Part shown: positions 1 through 10,540 of the stretch, piece by piece | Numbering within the stretch: position 1 is the first letter of the stretch | Layout: each line of letters starts with the position of its first letter | Source: Juglans regia | Taxonomy: Eukaryota; Streptophyta; Magnoliopsida; Fagales; Juglandaceae | Direction of reading: 5' to 3' | DNA: 64,000 bases | Assembly (NCBI RefSeq): GCF_001411555.2 | Contig: NC_049903.1 | Coordinates: forward strand, 14,241,234 to 14,305,233 | Program-made: the position numbers and the translations under genes | The notes under the pieces: generated by a model | Told to the model about the DNA's origin: nothing | What the model saw: only the letters and a program-made list of their open reading frames with translations | The model's database searches: none

Positions 1-20
1 AGGATTTCTAAGTCACGCAC

Positions 21-1520
21 CTCTGTAGCTAAAAGCAAGCTCGTGCACTCCTCTGCACTAGGTAAAAAGTCACCATACAACCTCCAAAAGTTATTCTCCA
101 GATCAAATGCATATAAAAGAAGGCATGCTAATCGTAGGTCCAAATCTGTCTGCCACAAAGAGTAAGCTAATATAAGACTATAAGTACTCAATCCAACAAA
201 TTACAAGAGAAAAACAAAAGGATACCAAGTGAACATTTATTCTAATGAGTAAGCAAGCTTGTTCACCCATTGACCGAATTGAACAAATGAATATATCAAA
301 AGCTGGGCCTACATTCAAAAAATACAATTACCTCTGGATTGGTTGAGTTTATAATATCAAATATAGGATGACCCACTGGTATTATGTCTGGAAAGAACAT
401 CCATGGGAGCTTTTGGCTTATGGTTAACATTAATTCCAGTGGAATTTCCATAATTACCTGCACAATATAGTAAAACTTCATTTACAGTAGAATACTCGAA
501 ATGAGGCTCCAAGATTAACCATGACAACAAAAAACTTTATTAGTCTTGTAAAATTATGCAAGAAAGAAACCAATAACTAAATCAAATTTCACTTAACAGA
601 CACTCTAATGATCAGGAAGCTATAATACAAGCAATAAACGGTCTACACAACTCACCCTGGGTCGGCGAAGTGGCTCAACATCTTTGGATGCATACACTCC
701 AAATCCATCTGGCCCTTCTTTAAATTCAATTCCATAAGCTCTCATGCTCCTTACATACCCTATCTTGTAGAAGTCAGGGTCTGCTGGCTCCAACTGTGTG
801 GAGAAAAAAATGTATTTATAAGTCAACTAATCAATTATTGAGAAATGAAAAATAACATACCAAGAGAAGTCCCCACATCAAAAGGGAATGTGTTAGGACA
901 GATATACTGCTCTGTGGATTGACATTTTCTGTCGGGTTGGTTTGTCTTGGGTTATTCCTAGCAAAATAGTGGATCCTTTTTTCCTCTTGGGATACTTGGA
1001 GTACGCATTTGAGCACTTTCATAATTTTTTTTAAAATATAAAAATAACTATCTAACCATGAAATTAGCATATGTTCTCTATTTCCAACGAAGGCGAAAGT
1101 TCGTCGTCTTGCACATATGAGCTTTGAAAGAATGTACTATCGGCTTTCAAAAGTCCAGTCCAACGTTCTTACCCTTACGTTCTCTCATAAAGTAAACAGC
1201 AACTAAATGAAGAAAAGAGACGTAATTTTACCTCAGAGGGCGATTCTTCAACTTGGGGAGTTTGGAATATCGGATATTGTGCAGTCTCGGTGGTTCCTTT
1301 AATGGCTTTAACCAGATTTTCGGTGTCAGTAGCAAAAGAGAAACTGGGTCTTCGTGACCACCCATGGTGGAAATTCCTCAACTGCTTCACAAAGAAATCA
1401 AAATTAGGCAGAAAAAGAGTATGCGCGAGTGTGTGTACAAAAAGAGAGAGAGAGAGAGAGGACCTTCGAATTGGAGATGAAGCAATTGGCGGGATTATAA
1501 AGAGGAAGAGAGGAGGCCAT
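21..1520 (-). CDS. PTAC14: PTAC14, plastid transcriptionally active chromosome SET-domain protein (5' part, continues off the left edge)
   Basis: The exons on the minus strand are 1464-1520 (ATG at 1520), 1232-1384, 656-793, 332-457 and 21-149; the next intron starts at 20-19. The joined peptide begins MASSLPLYNPANCF and passes through EPADPDFYKIGYVRSMRAYG, GFGVYASKDVEP, VIMEIPLELMLTISQ and LACLLLYAFD to FWRLYGDFLP. This matches my memory of plant PTAC14, a SET-domain protein of the plastid-encoded RNA polymerase complex needed for chloroplast gene expression. The first two exons should include the transit peptide; the visible part is the start of the SET region. All junctions are GT-AG and keep frame. 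The first intron is only 79 nt, holds a CT/GA microsatellite (about 1443-1460), has a weak GTCCTC donor and a NAGNAG acceptor, so codon 20 is uncertain by one Gln. The rest of SET and the C-terminal substrate-binding part lie outside the window. Confidence 0.88.
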
Positions 1521-1620
1521 TAGTGAGAGGCGAGAAAGTTCAGTACATGGTTTTGTTTACTGTGTTTAGCGATGTCCCGGCGAAGACGAGCATTCCGGTT
1601 CCAATTTCAAATAAACCTTA

Positions 1621-2280
1621 TCCGCTTCCCTTGTCCGACTATATTAATTTTTTTTATTTTTATTTTATAAAAATAAATTTATAAACTATATTATTTGATA
1701 TAGTATATCAAATTTATTTATAATAAAAATAATTTTATAATTTAATATATCACGTCAAATTATATTAATTATTTTTATTAAATTTATTTATAAATAAAAT
1801 ATTTCTCTTACATCTTATATTAAATTTGACTACTACCTGGTAAGATTAATTTAACTAATAAGACCCATTAAAAATTCAATTAATAATTTTTTTTCTTATC
1901 ATCAACAAAATCTATCAATTTTTTTTTTAATTTAATGGTTATGAAATATTTTTTAATGATTTGCGAATTTTATTTTTTTTTAAATATTTAAAGAGTTTAA
2001 AATAATGTTTGAAAAAAAAATTTTGCTCGTTTGGATTCGGTAGGAAGTCTCGGTGGGCTTCTTCGATAGGTGTAGCAGTGTCTCGGGGTGGGCCGCACAG
2101 CTACTTTTTCATAATATTTCATTTTTGGTGTCATGGTTTCATAAAAAAAGGCGATTAGCACAAAGCTAACGATCAAATTCCTGATAGGAATCATCAGCTT
2201 TATAACGTTAATTCAGCAATGAATCATTTAAACTAACAAAAAATAAATAAAAAATAAGAAATGAAACGCAACCAAGTAAA
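1621..2280. other. AT-rich intergenic DNA, no gene seen
   Basis: This stretch lies upstream of PTAC14 and is mostly A/T runs with short direct repeats around 1660-1800. Small open frames such as 1997-2194 show no recognisable protein similarity or splice structure. I see nothing functional here apart from probable PTAC14 promoter sequence nearer 1521-1620. Confidence 0.6.
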
Positions 2281-3002
2281 TAAAATCTCCATTAATTAGT
2301 TTGATAATATGCTTCAACTTTATGGAACTTCAATGCATAAATCATTGAAGTGGAAGTTCAAAAATATTAGCAAGATTCGAATAAACCGAAACCCATGCCT
2401 TGATTTCTCTTTTAGTAGTCAACTGCAAAATGGGAAAGTGCTTTGGTCATCAAGTCTTCAGCGTCTAACTAAAGAACATCATGATAGACCAGAAAAAAAA
2501 AAAAAGAGAGTTTATATGTCTATGACCATGCACTTTCTTACCTGAGATAGCTATTTAAAGGCACTAACATCTCGTCAACAACTACTCTTGCAAATCTCGA
2601 AACAGTTCCACACATTGGCCGCGTGTGTACTGGTTCAACTGAATTTCATTTGCCTCTGCTGATTAGTCAAGAGTAACATAGACTTCTTCAACTGCAGTAT
2701 CAATTCCTGCAAAACAACTAATGCCTGTTTGAACAACTATAGAGGCTTTTCTAACAAGTTTCAAAGTATAGGGGGAAAAAATAGCCGAGTCAATAAAAAG
2801 TAAATTAGGAGCATGACCAAGGGAGCTACTCCATTCTGCTTTCTAGTTTACAATATGTCTAGGGCCTAATTCGTTGCCTATGAGAACAATATCATCCATG
2901 TTTTTCCAGTTTCTCATTCAAGGTGAAGAAGACAAGGTGAAGAAGACGGGAAATAAGTTTTTCTTTGTTTTTTTGTTTTTGTAAGGAAGAAGACAGGAAA
3001 TA
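2281..3002. other. Intergenic DNA upstream of the NLR gene
   Basis: No gene is recognisable. The last 80 bases carry an imperfect tandem AAGGTGAAGAAGAC unit and then the probable 5' leader of the NLR gene whose ATG is at 3003. A promoter is expected here but no single box can be defended. Confidence 0.45.
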
Positions 3003-3065
3003 ATGATAGAGATAGCAGTGACCCTTGTCATCGACAAGCTATTCCAGTTGCTTGCTCAGGAGGCA

Positions 3066-5412
3066 TGTAAGGCCCAGTTTCTTCATCAGTGGCCCGGATC
3101 AGTGCGTGTAAATGGCCCAGCCATTTTAATGTCTAGTGAGACCACCGAGCGGCGTCGTTTTGGGAGGTATGTTTATCTCCTCTCTTTTCCGTTTCTTTCT
3201 CCCTTCTTTTCCGCAGTTTCGGTTTCTCCCGCACGTCTCTCGCGCACGTCTCCTTCTTTTCTTTCGGTTTCTTCTTATTTCTTGTTGCTTCGTTAGTCTG
3301 TGGGTTCCGATTCTCTGCCCAAGTTTCCTCATTGTTGCGGTTTCTCTCTTGCACTGCTTATTATTCCAGTGAGTTGCCGTCTGCTACACTCTGTTTTCTC
3401 TCCATTTTCACGTTTCTGTTCTTCCTCTGCAAGTCAGCGAGCAGTACCTCTCTTCCTCCATTTTTCGACTGGTAAGTGTTTCCTTCTCATCCCTTTAGGT
3501 TTCGGTTTCATATACTGAAATTGTGCAGATTCTGATCCTTAGTATTTGGTTTGTTTTATCCTCTGTTTCTGCAGTTTCTGTTTTGTTGCCGTGGGTTTTG
3601 GGTAGCATTTTGTGAGTTTTCTGGTTGCTGTGCGTGGGAGTATTTCGGGTTGGTGAGTTTCGGGTAAGTATTGAAACCATTGCTGGTTTTTCTCATTGCC
3701 GTAACGTACTCATGCAGTTCTCCTCTTCGAATTTATTTTGATTCTATCCTCATTCTGCAGTTTGTTGTTGCCGTGAGTTGAGTTTGCTTTTCGTCAGTTC
3801 CTGGACTTCCGTGGCTTGTGATTCCTAGTTCCTGGTAATTTTAAGTGAGTAAGCCAACACTTTTTATTGGAATGGTCTTAGAATTTTTGACTATTGGTGT
3901 TGGACGTTGGCTTTGGAGGGTGTTTTAGTAAATATTAGGATTAGTATATGTTATTTTGGATTGAATTTAGGGCTGTCCAGATTACTACTTGATTGACTTA
4001 GTAAACTAGTTTTTGCTATAATATGGTTTGGAATGGTGGATTTTAATTATTTTAGATGGAGGTTGTGTTATTTTCTTTTAACACTTAGTTTATATATTTT
4101 TTTATGAATAGGCGACGAGATTGATAGAGGTCAATTTCAAGGTTTAGATAATACGCTGCAGGAGTCAGGTAAGCGGGGTTCCTATGTTGGGTTTTATATA
4201 AGTTAATAAGACTGAAGTTGATTTTATGAAAACTTGCATAATTTGTGTTGTGTTGGGAACTTGTGAAAACAAAGGTCAACCTCGGTCACTATTCTGCATT
4301 ATTCATGAAATTTGTGTGAAAAAGAGAAAAATATGTTCTGACATGCATTGTGTAGACATGAGCTAAATTCTGTCATGTGGTTTCTGAAATCTGAAAAATG
4401 AGCGATATTGAGAATATGAAACGTTGTGCATTTATTTGAAAAGATATTCTGGCTTTTGTGTTCAGTGTGTGTAAACTGTTTGATTCTGTTTTGATACTCT
4501 ATATTATTCTGATATAACACCTGAAAACCTTTGGCATGGTGTACTGGTTTTCGTATCTGACTCTGTCTCTGCTCTGCTCTGTTATGCTCTGCTCTGTTTG
4601 GGTTGGTACCAACTTCTCTGTCTCTGAGTGCACCCACTTTGGAAACAAAGTGGTTTTATTGTGGTCTTTCCTGTGTGCACACTCGGGGCTCCGAGAAGAA
4701 TAAAGGAAAGATTTCACCTCTGTCTCTGCCTGGTTTGGCCACCGGGGTTAGCACAACCCTACCACGGGGGTGAAACATGGTCTCTGCTCTGTTTGATGCT
4801 CTGTTTTGATCTGATGATGATACTCAGTTTATGTTATGCCAAAGTACCATGGGTTTTACTTGTTTTAAAACCATCGCTCTGTTATTTTGAAAATATGTTC
4901 TGTTCTGCATGATAACTCTGGAAAATATTTTATTCTGCATACTCTACTTTATAAATGCTCATGTTTGCACGCTGGCATATGATTTTCTGCTTACTGAGTT
5001 GTGATAACTCACCCCCCTATCATGATAATATTTTTCAGATGATGTGGAGAGTCCAAATGAGGACCTGGATTAGATTGGTGAACATGGATTAAGCTGAGGA
5101 GATGTAGTTGGAATAAAGACTCTTGATGTTCTTAGATTTTAATGCCTTTGAGTTTTAATTATATGTTTGGGTTTAGTAGGACCTATGGTGTTTTCAGTTT
5201 GGTATGTTACTATTACCGGGAGGTTATGGACCCCTTTGATTTATTATTATTGCATTAAAGTTTGTGTGGAGTTTGTAATGAGATTATTGAGAAGATTTTA
5301 GATTGATTTCATTTATAAAGTTTTTGGAGAATTTTTCTTTGGATGTGTTGGGAGACATGTTTTTGAGTGACAAGTAGTAATTCTCCAAGCCACCCGGGTT
5401 TGGGGCGTTACA
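3066..5412 (+). repeat. 5' LTR of the Gypsy element
   Basis: This is a 2,347-bp repeat, TG...CA, almost identical to 10541-12897. It holds CT-rich stretches and a CTCTG microsatellite (about 4558-4630) that is 10 bp shorter than in the 3' copy. Small open frames inside it recur in the 3' LTR and are not genes. Confidence 0.97.
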
Positions 5413-5414
5413 TT

Positions 5415-5427
5415 TGGTATCAGAGCC
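5415..5427 (+). promoter_or_regulatory. Primer-binding site (initiator tRNA-Met)
   Basis: TGGTATCAGAGCC begins 2 nt after the 5' LTR. It is the standard complement of the 3' end of plant initiator Met tRNA used to prime minus-strand synthesis. Confidence 0.93.
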
Positions 5428-5902
5428 AGGTTTGAATTCTGCATACTATAAACCTTGGAGGTTCAGATTTCTGTGGGTTCATAGGAGGTAAAGATTTTAG
5501 AGTATAGATAGTGATTAAGAAGTCATTTTCAGATTTATTATGATAGTAAAGCGAACTATAGGATTGAATATTGTTGATGTGGAAAGTCTTAGAATTCGCA
5601 GGCTTTAGGAATAGCCATGAGGTGTGGTATTTCAGAGGTCTATGAACTAAGTTCATGTTGATTAAGGTTTAGTTTAATAACGGAGCCTTCTTAAGTAGTT
5701 AAATGGGTTTAAGTATTAGTTTTTGGAAATTGACTATTACTACGGTTATATGTACTTTTCTATTCTCCGTTATGAGTATTCTTATAGTTTTGAATTATAA
5801 TATATACGTCTTGTTTTTACAAATACCACTAAATATTCTATGTTCTTATAAAGTCTATTTTTTTTTGAAGCGTTGATTAAAAATTCAAGTTATTTTGTCA
5901 GG

Positions 5903-6983
5903 ATGCCACCTCGTCGTAGAGAACGAAGCATGTCGGATCTGAATGCGAACGAGAACGAAAGGGAAGCAAACCCGAGTGCTTCCGACGTATTACGAGCAGC
6001 TGCACATCAATTAATTGATGACCTTGTGTAGAATCCCACGGGTCGCCAGCGTAATTTCAATGAAGGGGGTTGTACTGTTGAGCAATTCAATCGAATGCAC
6101 CTTCCTTTATTTGATGGGAGAGGCGATCCAACTTTGGCGGAGGATTGGATTCAGGACATTGAGGAGATTTTGCGAGTCCTAACCTGCACTGAGGAGCAAA
6201 AGGTGGCATACGCCACATTCAAGCTTACTGGGGAAGCGAAGAGGTGGTGGATCTCTAAAAGGACCATCAGAGAAGCAGAGGGGACAGAGATAATCAGTTG
6301 GCTGCACTTCAAGCAGATCTTTCTGGAGCGCTTCTTCCCTAGCTCTTTCCGTGAGGACAAGGCTATGGAATTTGCCACCTTGGTTCAGGGAACTATGACG
6401 GTACATCAGTATGCTGCTAGGTTTACTGAGTTATCCCGTTTTGCTACTTATTTGGTTCCCGATGAGGAAAAGAAGGCACGCAAATTTGAGCAAGGACTGA
6501 ATGAGAAACTGTATGTGCGTGTGGTGGGTTTCCAGATTCGGAACTTCTCTGAGTTGGTGAATAAAGCAACAATTTTTGAAAGAACCCTTCAAAGAAGTGT
6601 TGCGTTGCATGAGCAGAGGAAGAGGACTACTCCTACTGGGTACCAGTCTGGCATGGACCAGGGACCATGGAAAAGGAGGAGTGAAGGTAGTAGTTCAAGA
6701 AAAAGGCCGGTTCCGAGTAATCAGCAGCCCTACCAGTGTAGGACATGCAATCAAGTGCACTCCGGAGAGTGTAGAAAAGGGGCGGGATTGTGCTTTCGTT
6801 GTGGCAAATCAGGACACTACATCAGGGATTGCCCAATGCAAAATAGGAGCAACCAGACGTTCATACCGCCACCTCAGAGGAATGAAGTATCAGCCCGGGG
6901 CAGCAATCAACGTCCTACTGCGCCTGCTCGAGTTTTTGCATTGACACCTGGAGAGGTTGAGGGTAGGAATGACGTGATCACTG
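5903..6983 (+). pseudogene. Gypsy gag (capsid and CCHC knuckle) with an early in-frame stop
   Basis: The frame starts at ATG 5903 (MPPRRRERSM) and meets TAG at 6029-6031 (codon 43). The same frame stays open from the next Met at 6095 onward. The open part has the retrotransposon gag fold signature (FDGRGDPTLAEDWI, WKRR-rich linker) and a zinc knuckle CFRCGKSGHYIRDC (CX2CX4HX4C) near 6791-6832. At 6983 the frame enters a 121-nt intron-like segment; read straight through, it stops at 7016-7018. Gag would form the virus-like particle. Translation could restart at 6095, losing 64 N-terminal codons. The element may therefore be defective in cis or use a shortened Gag. Confidence 0.85.
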
Positions 6984-7104
6984 GTACGACTCTTTTGTTT
7001 TGCTTTAAGGATTTATAATTTCTATTATTTTCTTTTTCTTTGATTGGTTCTGGTTAAGACTTTGAATATTCTTGGTTCATGGATGAGTTTGCATGTGATC
7101 ACAG
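6984..7104 (+). other. Intron-like 121-nt segment between gag and pol
   Basis: The segment starts GTACGACT and ends GATCACAG. Its removal puts gag and pol in one frame: the G at 6983 is codon position 1 and 7105-7106 supply positions 2 and 3. It contains in-frame stops and is T-rich, as plant introns are. The sequence GTGATCAC(T/A)GGTAC occurs at both borders, so the segment could instead have arisen as a tandem duplication of about 120 bp. Confidence 0.6.
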
Positions 7105-10100
7105 GTACTCTTTCTTTGTTTTCTAATAATGCTATTGTGTTATTTGACTCGGGAGCGACACATTCTTTTGTTTCCACGGTGTACTCTAAATTTTGCACTT
7201 TAGATGCTGAAAGGTTGAGGAACAAGTTAGTGGTTGCGACCCCAACAGGGAATTCTGTAGTCTGTAGTGAGATGTTACCTGGATGCCCTCTTTCTATAGA
7301 GGGAAGACTGATGCCAGCAGATTTAATAGTTTTCCACATGGTTGGGTTTGATGTGATTTTGGGTATGGATTGGCTGGCTTCCTACCACGCCAGTATTGAT
7401 TGTGCTAAAAAGGAAGTGGTGTTTAGGCCCCCTAATGAAGGTGAATTTCGGTTCACAGGGTCGAAAGTGAGGTTGGCTCCACCCATCATTTCTGCCATTC
7501 AGGTAGGAAAACTGTTGCGTGATGGTTGTCAGGGATTCTTAGCCTGTGTGGTTGAAGCACCAAAGGAAGAGTTGAAGTTGGAACAGATACCTATTGTGAG
7601 AGATTATCCAGAGGTCTTCCCTGAAGACTTATCGGGACTTCCACCCGAGCGGGAGGTAGAGTTTGCTATTGAGTTAATTCCAGGCACGGCACCCCTTTCG
7701 AAAGCACCTTATCGCATGGCGCCGTCTGAATTAGCGGAACTCAAAGAGCAGTTGCAAGATTTGTTAGACAAGGGTTTCATCAGGCCCAGTGTTTCACCTT
7801 GGGGAGCTCCAGTTCTTTTTGTGAAGAAGAAGGATGGATCGATGAGAATGTGTATCGATTATAGGGAACTTAATCGGGTGACCATAAAGAATAAGTACCC
7901 GCTACCCCGTATAGAAGATTTGTTTGATCAGCTTCAGGGTGCTCAAGTATTTTCGAAGATTGATCTTCGATCGGGTTACCACCAGTTGAAGATCAGAGCT
8001 GAAGACGTGGCTAAGACGGCGTTCAGGACCCGTTATGGCCATTATGAGTTTTTGGTCATGCCTTTTGGCTTGACTAACGCCCCAGCAGTATTTATGGACT
8101 TGATGAACAGGGTGTTCCATGAGTTTTTGGATAAGTTTGTGGTTGTCTTTATTGATGATATACTGATTTACTCCAAAAGCGAGACCGAGCATGAAGAACA
8201 TTTGAAGTTGGTACTTGGGACACTCAGAGACAAGCAGCTGTTTGCTAAGTTGAAGAAGTGTGAATTTTGGCTTGATTCAATCACGTTTCTGGGGCATGTA
8301 GTTTCGAAGGATGGTATTTCAGTAGACCCAGGAAAAGTGGAAGCAGTGGTTAATTGGTCGGCACCGAAGAATGTTCATGAGGTTAGAAGCTTCTTGGGAT
8401 TGGCGGGGTATTACCGTCGATTCATTGATGGGTTTTCCAAGATAGCAGTTCCTCTCACTGCACTCACCAGGAAAAATAATAAGTTTGAATGGACAGCAAA
8501 GTGTGAAGAAAGCTTCCAAGAGTTGAAACAGAGATTAGTGACAGCTCCAGTGTTAACAGTTCCCACAGCTAGAGGCGGATTTGTTGTTTATAGCGATGCT
8601 TCTAGGCTTGGTTTGGGGTGTGTACTGATGCAACATGGGAAGGTTATAGCTTATGCTTCACGCCAATTGAAAGTGTATGAACAGAATTATCCCACTCATG
8701 ATCTAGAACTCGCGGCAGTTATTTTTGCACTTAAGCTTTGGAGACATTACTTGTATGGGGAAAAGTGTGAAATTTTTACGGATCACAAGAGTTTGAAGTA
8801 TTTCTTTACCCAAAAAGAATTAAACATGAGGCAAAGGAGGTGGCTTGAGTTGATCAAGGATTATGATTGCACCATTAATTATCACCCAGGCAAAGCTAAT
8901 GTTGTAGCCGACGCTCTAAGTAGGAAGTCAGTGGGATCGACAGTTGCAGCTATTACCACTCAGCATAGGTTGCTAATGGATTTAGAAAGAGCCGGTATCG
9001 AAGTCATTGCTAGTGATACAAATGCTTTCATGGCCAGTTTAGTGGTTCAACCTGATTTGATAGATAGAATCAAAGCTGCTCAGAAAGTGGACTCAGGGTT
9101 GGTGAAGTTAATGGAAGGGATTGGAAACGGGGACAAACCTGATTTTTGTGTTTCCAAGGATGGAATTTTGAGGTTTAGGGGTAGAGTATGCATACCTGCT
9201 GATGATGAACTAAAAAGGTTAATTCTTGAAGAGGCACACCGTTCTTTGTACACTGTTCACCCAGGGAGTACCAAGATGTATCGGGATTTGAGAGAGTCCT
9301 TTTGGTGGAATGGCATGAAAAGAGAAATTGCTAAATTTGTAGAACAATGCCTGACTTGCCAACAAGTGAAGGCGGAACATCAGAGACCTGCAGGATTATT
9401 ACAGCCACTTCAGATTCCAGAGTGGAAATGGGAACATATCTCCATGGATTTCGTGACAGGTCTACCAAGGACCGTAAGCGGGCAAGATGCTATATGGGTG
9501 ATCGTGGATCGCTTGACGAAGACCGCCCGTTTTGTGCCCATTAAAGTTTCTTATAAACTAGAGAAACTAGTGGAACTGTATGTACGGGAGATAGTGAGGT
9601 TGCATGGAGTACCGGTATCCATTGTGTCGGATAGAGATCCTCGTTTTACCTCTAAGTTCTGGCGAAGCTTACAAGAGGCAATGGGTACTCAGTTAAGTTT
9701 CAGTACTGCTTTTCACCCTCAGACAGATGGACAATCAGAAAGAACTATTCAGATTTTAGAAGATATGTTGAGGGCATGCTTGATGGATTTCAAGGGATCT
9801 TGGATGCAACATTTACCATTGGTCGAGTTTGCTTATAATAATAGTTTCCAGGCTAGCATTGGGATGGCACCTTATGAGGTTTTGTATGGCAGGAGATGTA
9901 GGTCTCCATTGTATTGGGATGAAGTAGGTGAAAGAAAACTTCTAGGGCCAGAGATTATTCAGCAGACCACAGAAAAGATAGATACTATTCGGGCTAGAAT
10001 GAAAGCAGCTCAAAGCCGACAGAAGAGTTATGCAGATAAACGCCGCCGTCAGTTAGAGTTTGAGATTGGAGATAAGGTATTCTTGAGAATTTCACCAACG

Positions 10101-10502
10101 AAAGGAGTTATGAGATTCGGAAAGAAGGGTAAGTTGAGCCCTAGATACATTGGACCGTTTGAGATTCTTGATCGGATTGGACCAGTGGCATACAGGGTGG
10201 CTCTACCACCTGCATTCTCGGGAGTGCATAATGTGTTTCATGTGTCCATGTTGAGGAAGTATATCCATGACCCAACTCACATCATAGATCATGAACCCTT
10301 GCAGATTCAAGAAGACATGACCTACTCTGAGGAACCATTACGGATTATGGACAGGAAAGAGCAAGTGTTGCGGAATCGAACTATTTCCTTGGTTAAAGTA
10401 TTGTGGAACAATCATGCTACCAATGAAGCATCATGGGAATTCGAGGAAGAGATGCGAGTCAAGTATCCTCACTTGTTCGAAGAGAATTCTTATAGCTTGT
10501 AG
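7105..10502 (+). CDS. Gypsy pol polyprotein: protease, RT, RNase H, integrase, chromodomain
   Basis: The open frame runs from 7044, but coding most likely starts at 7105 after the gag-pol intron. Counting residues from 7044: protease motif [10 protein letters not shown] (about 33-42); RT with [16 protein letters not shown] (about 250) and the active-site box FIDDILIY (about 369); RNase H from [12 protein letters not shown] (about 513); integrase zinc-binding HX-H-CX2C (about 731-773) and the D,D,E core at MDF (about 801), SDRDPRF (about 861) and DGQSERT (about 898); and a chromodomain-like end [14 protein letters not shown] to KYPHLFE (about 1115-1147). No internal stop is present, so the enzymes look intact. 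Function: reverse transcription and integration, with the chromodomain directing insertion to particular chromatin. Confidence 0.93.
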
Positions 10503-10527
10503 CGAATTCCGAGGACGGAATTCTTGT

Positions 10528-10540
10528 AAGGGGAGGAGGA
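10528..10540 (+). promoter_or_regulatory. Polypurine tract of the Gypsy element
   Basis: AAGGGGAGGAGGA directly precedes the 3' LTR, the expected position of the primer for plus-strand synthesis. Confidence 0.9.

Noticed and set aside
831..1070. 79-codon minus-strand open frame inside the PTAC14 intron
   Set aside because: The exon ending SPSE at 1232 joins directly to LEPADPDFY at 793 in the known protein order, so this frame lies in an intron with no family similarity.
3126..3518. Several open frames at the start of the 5' LTR, repeated at 10577-10993
   Set aside because: They are copies within the LTR, overlap in several frames and are low-complexity Ser/Phe/Leu; no gene.
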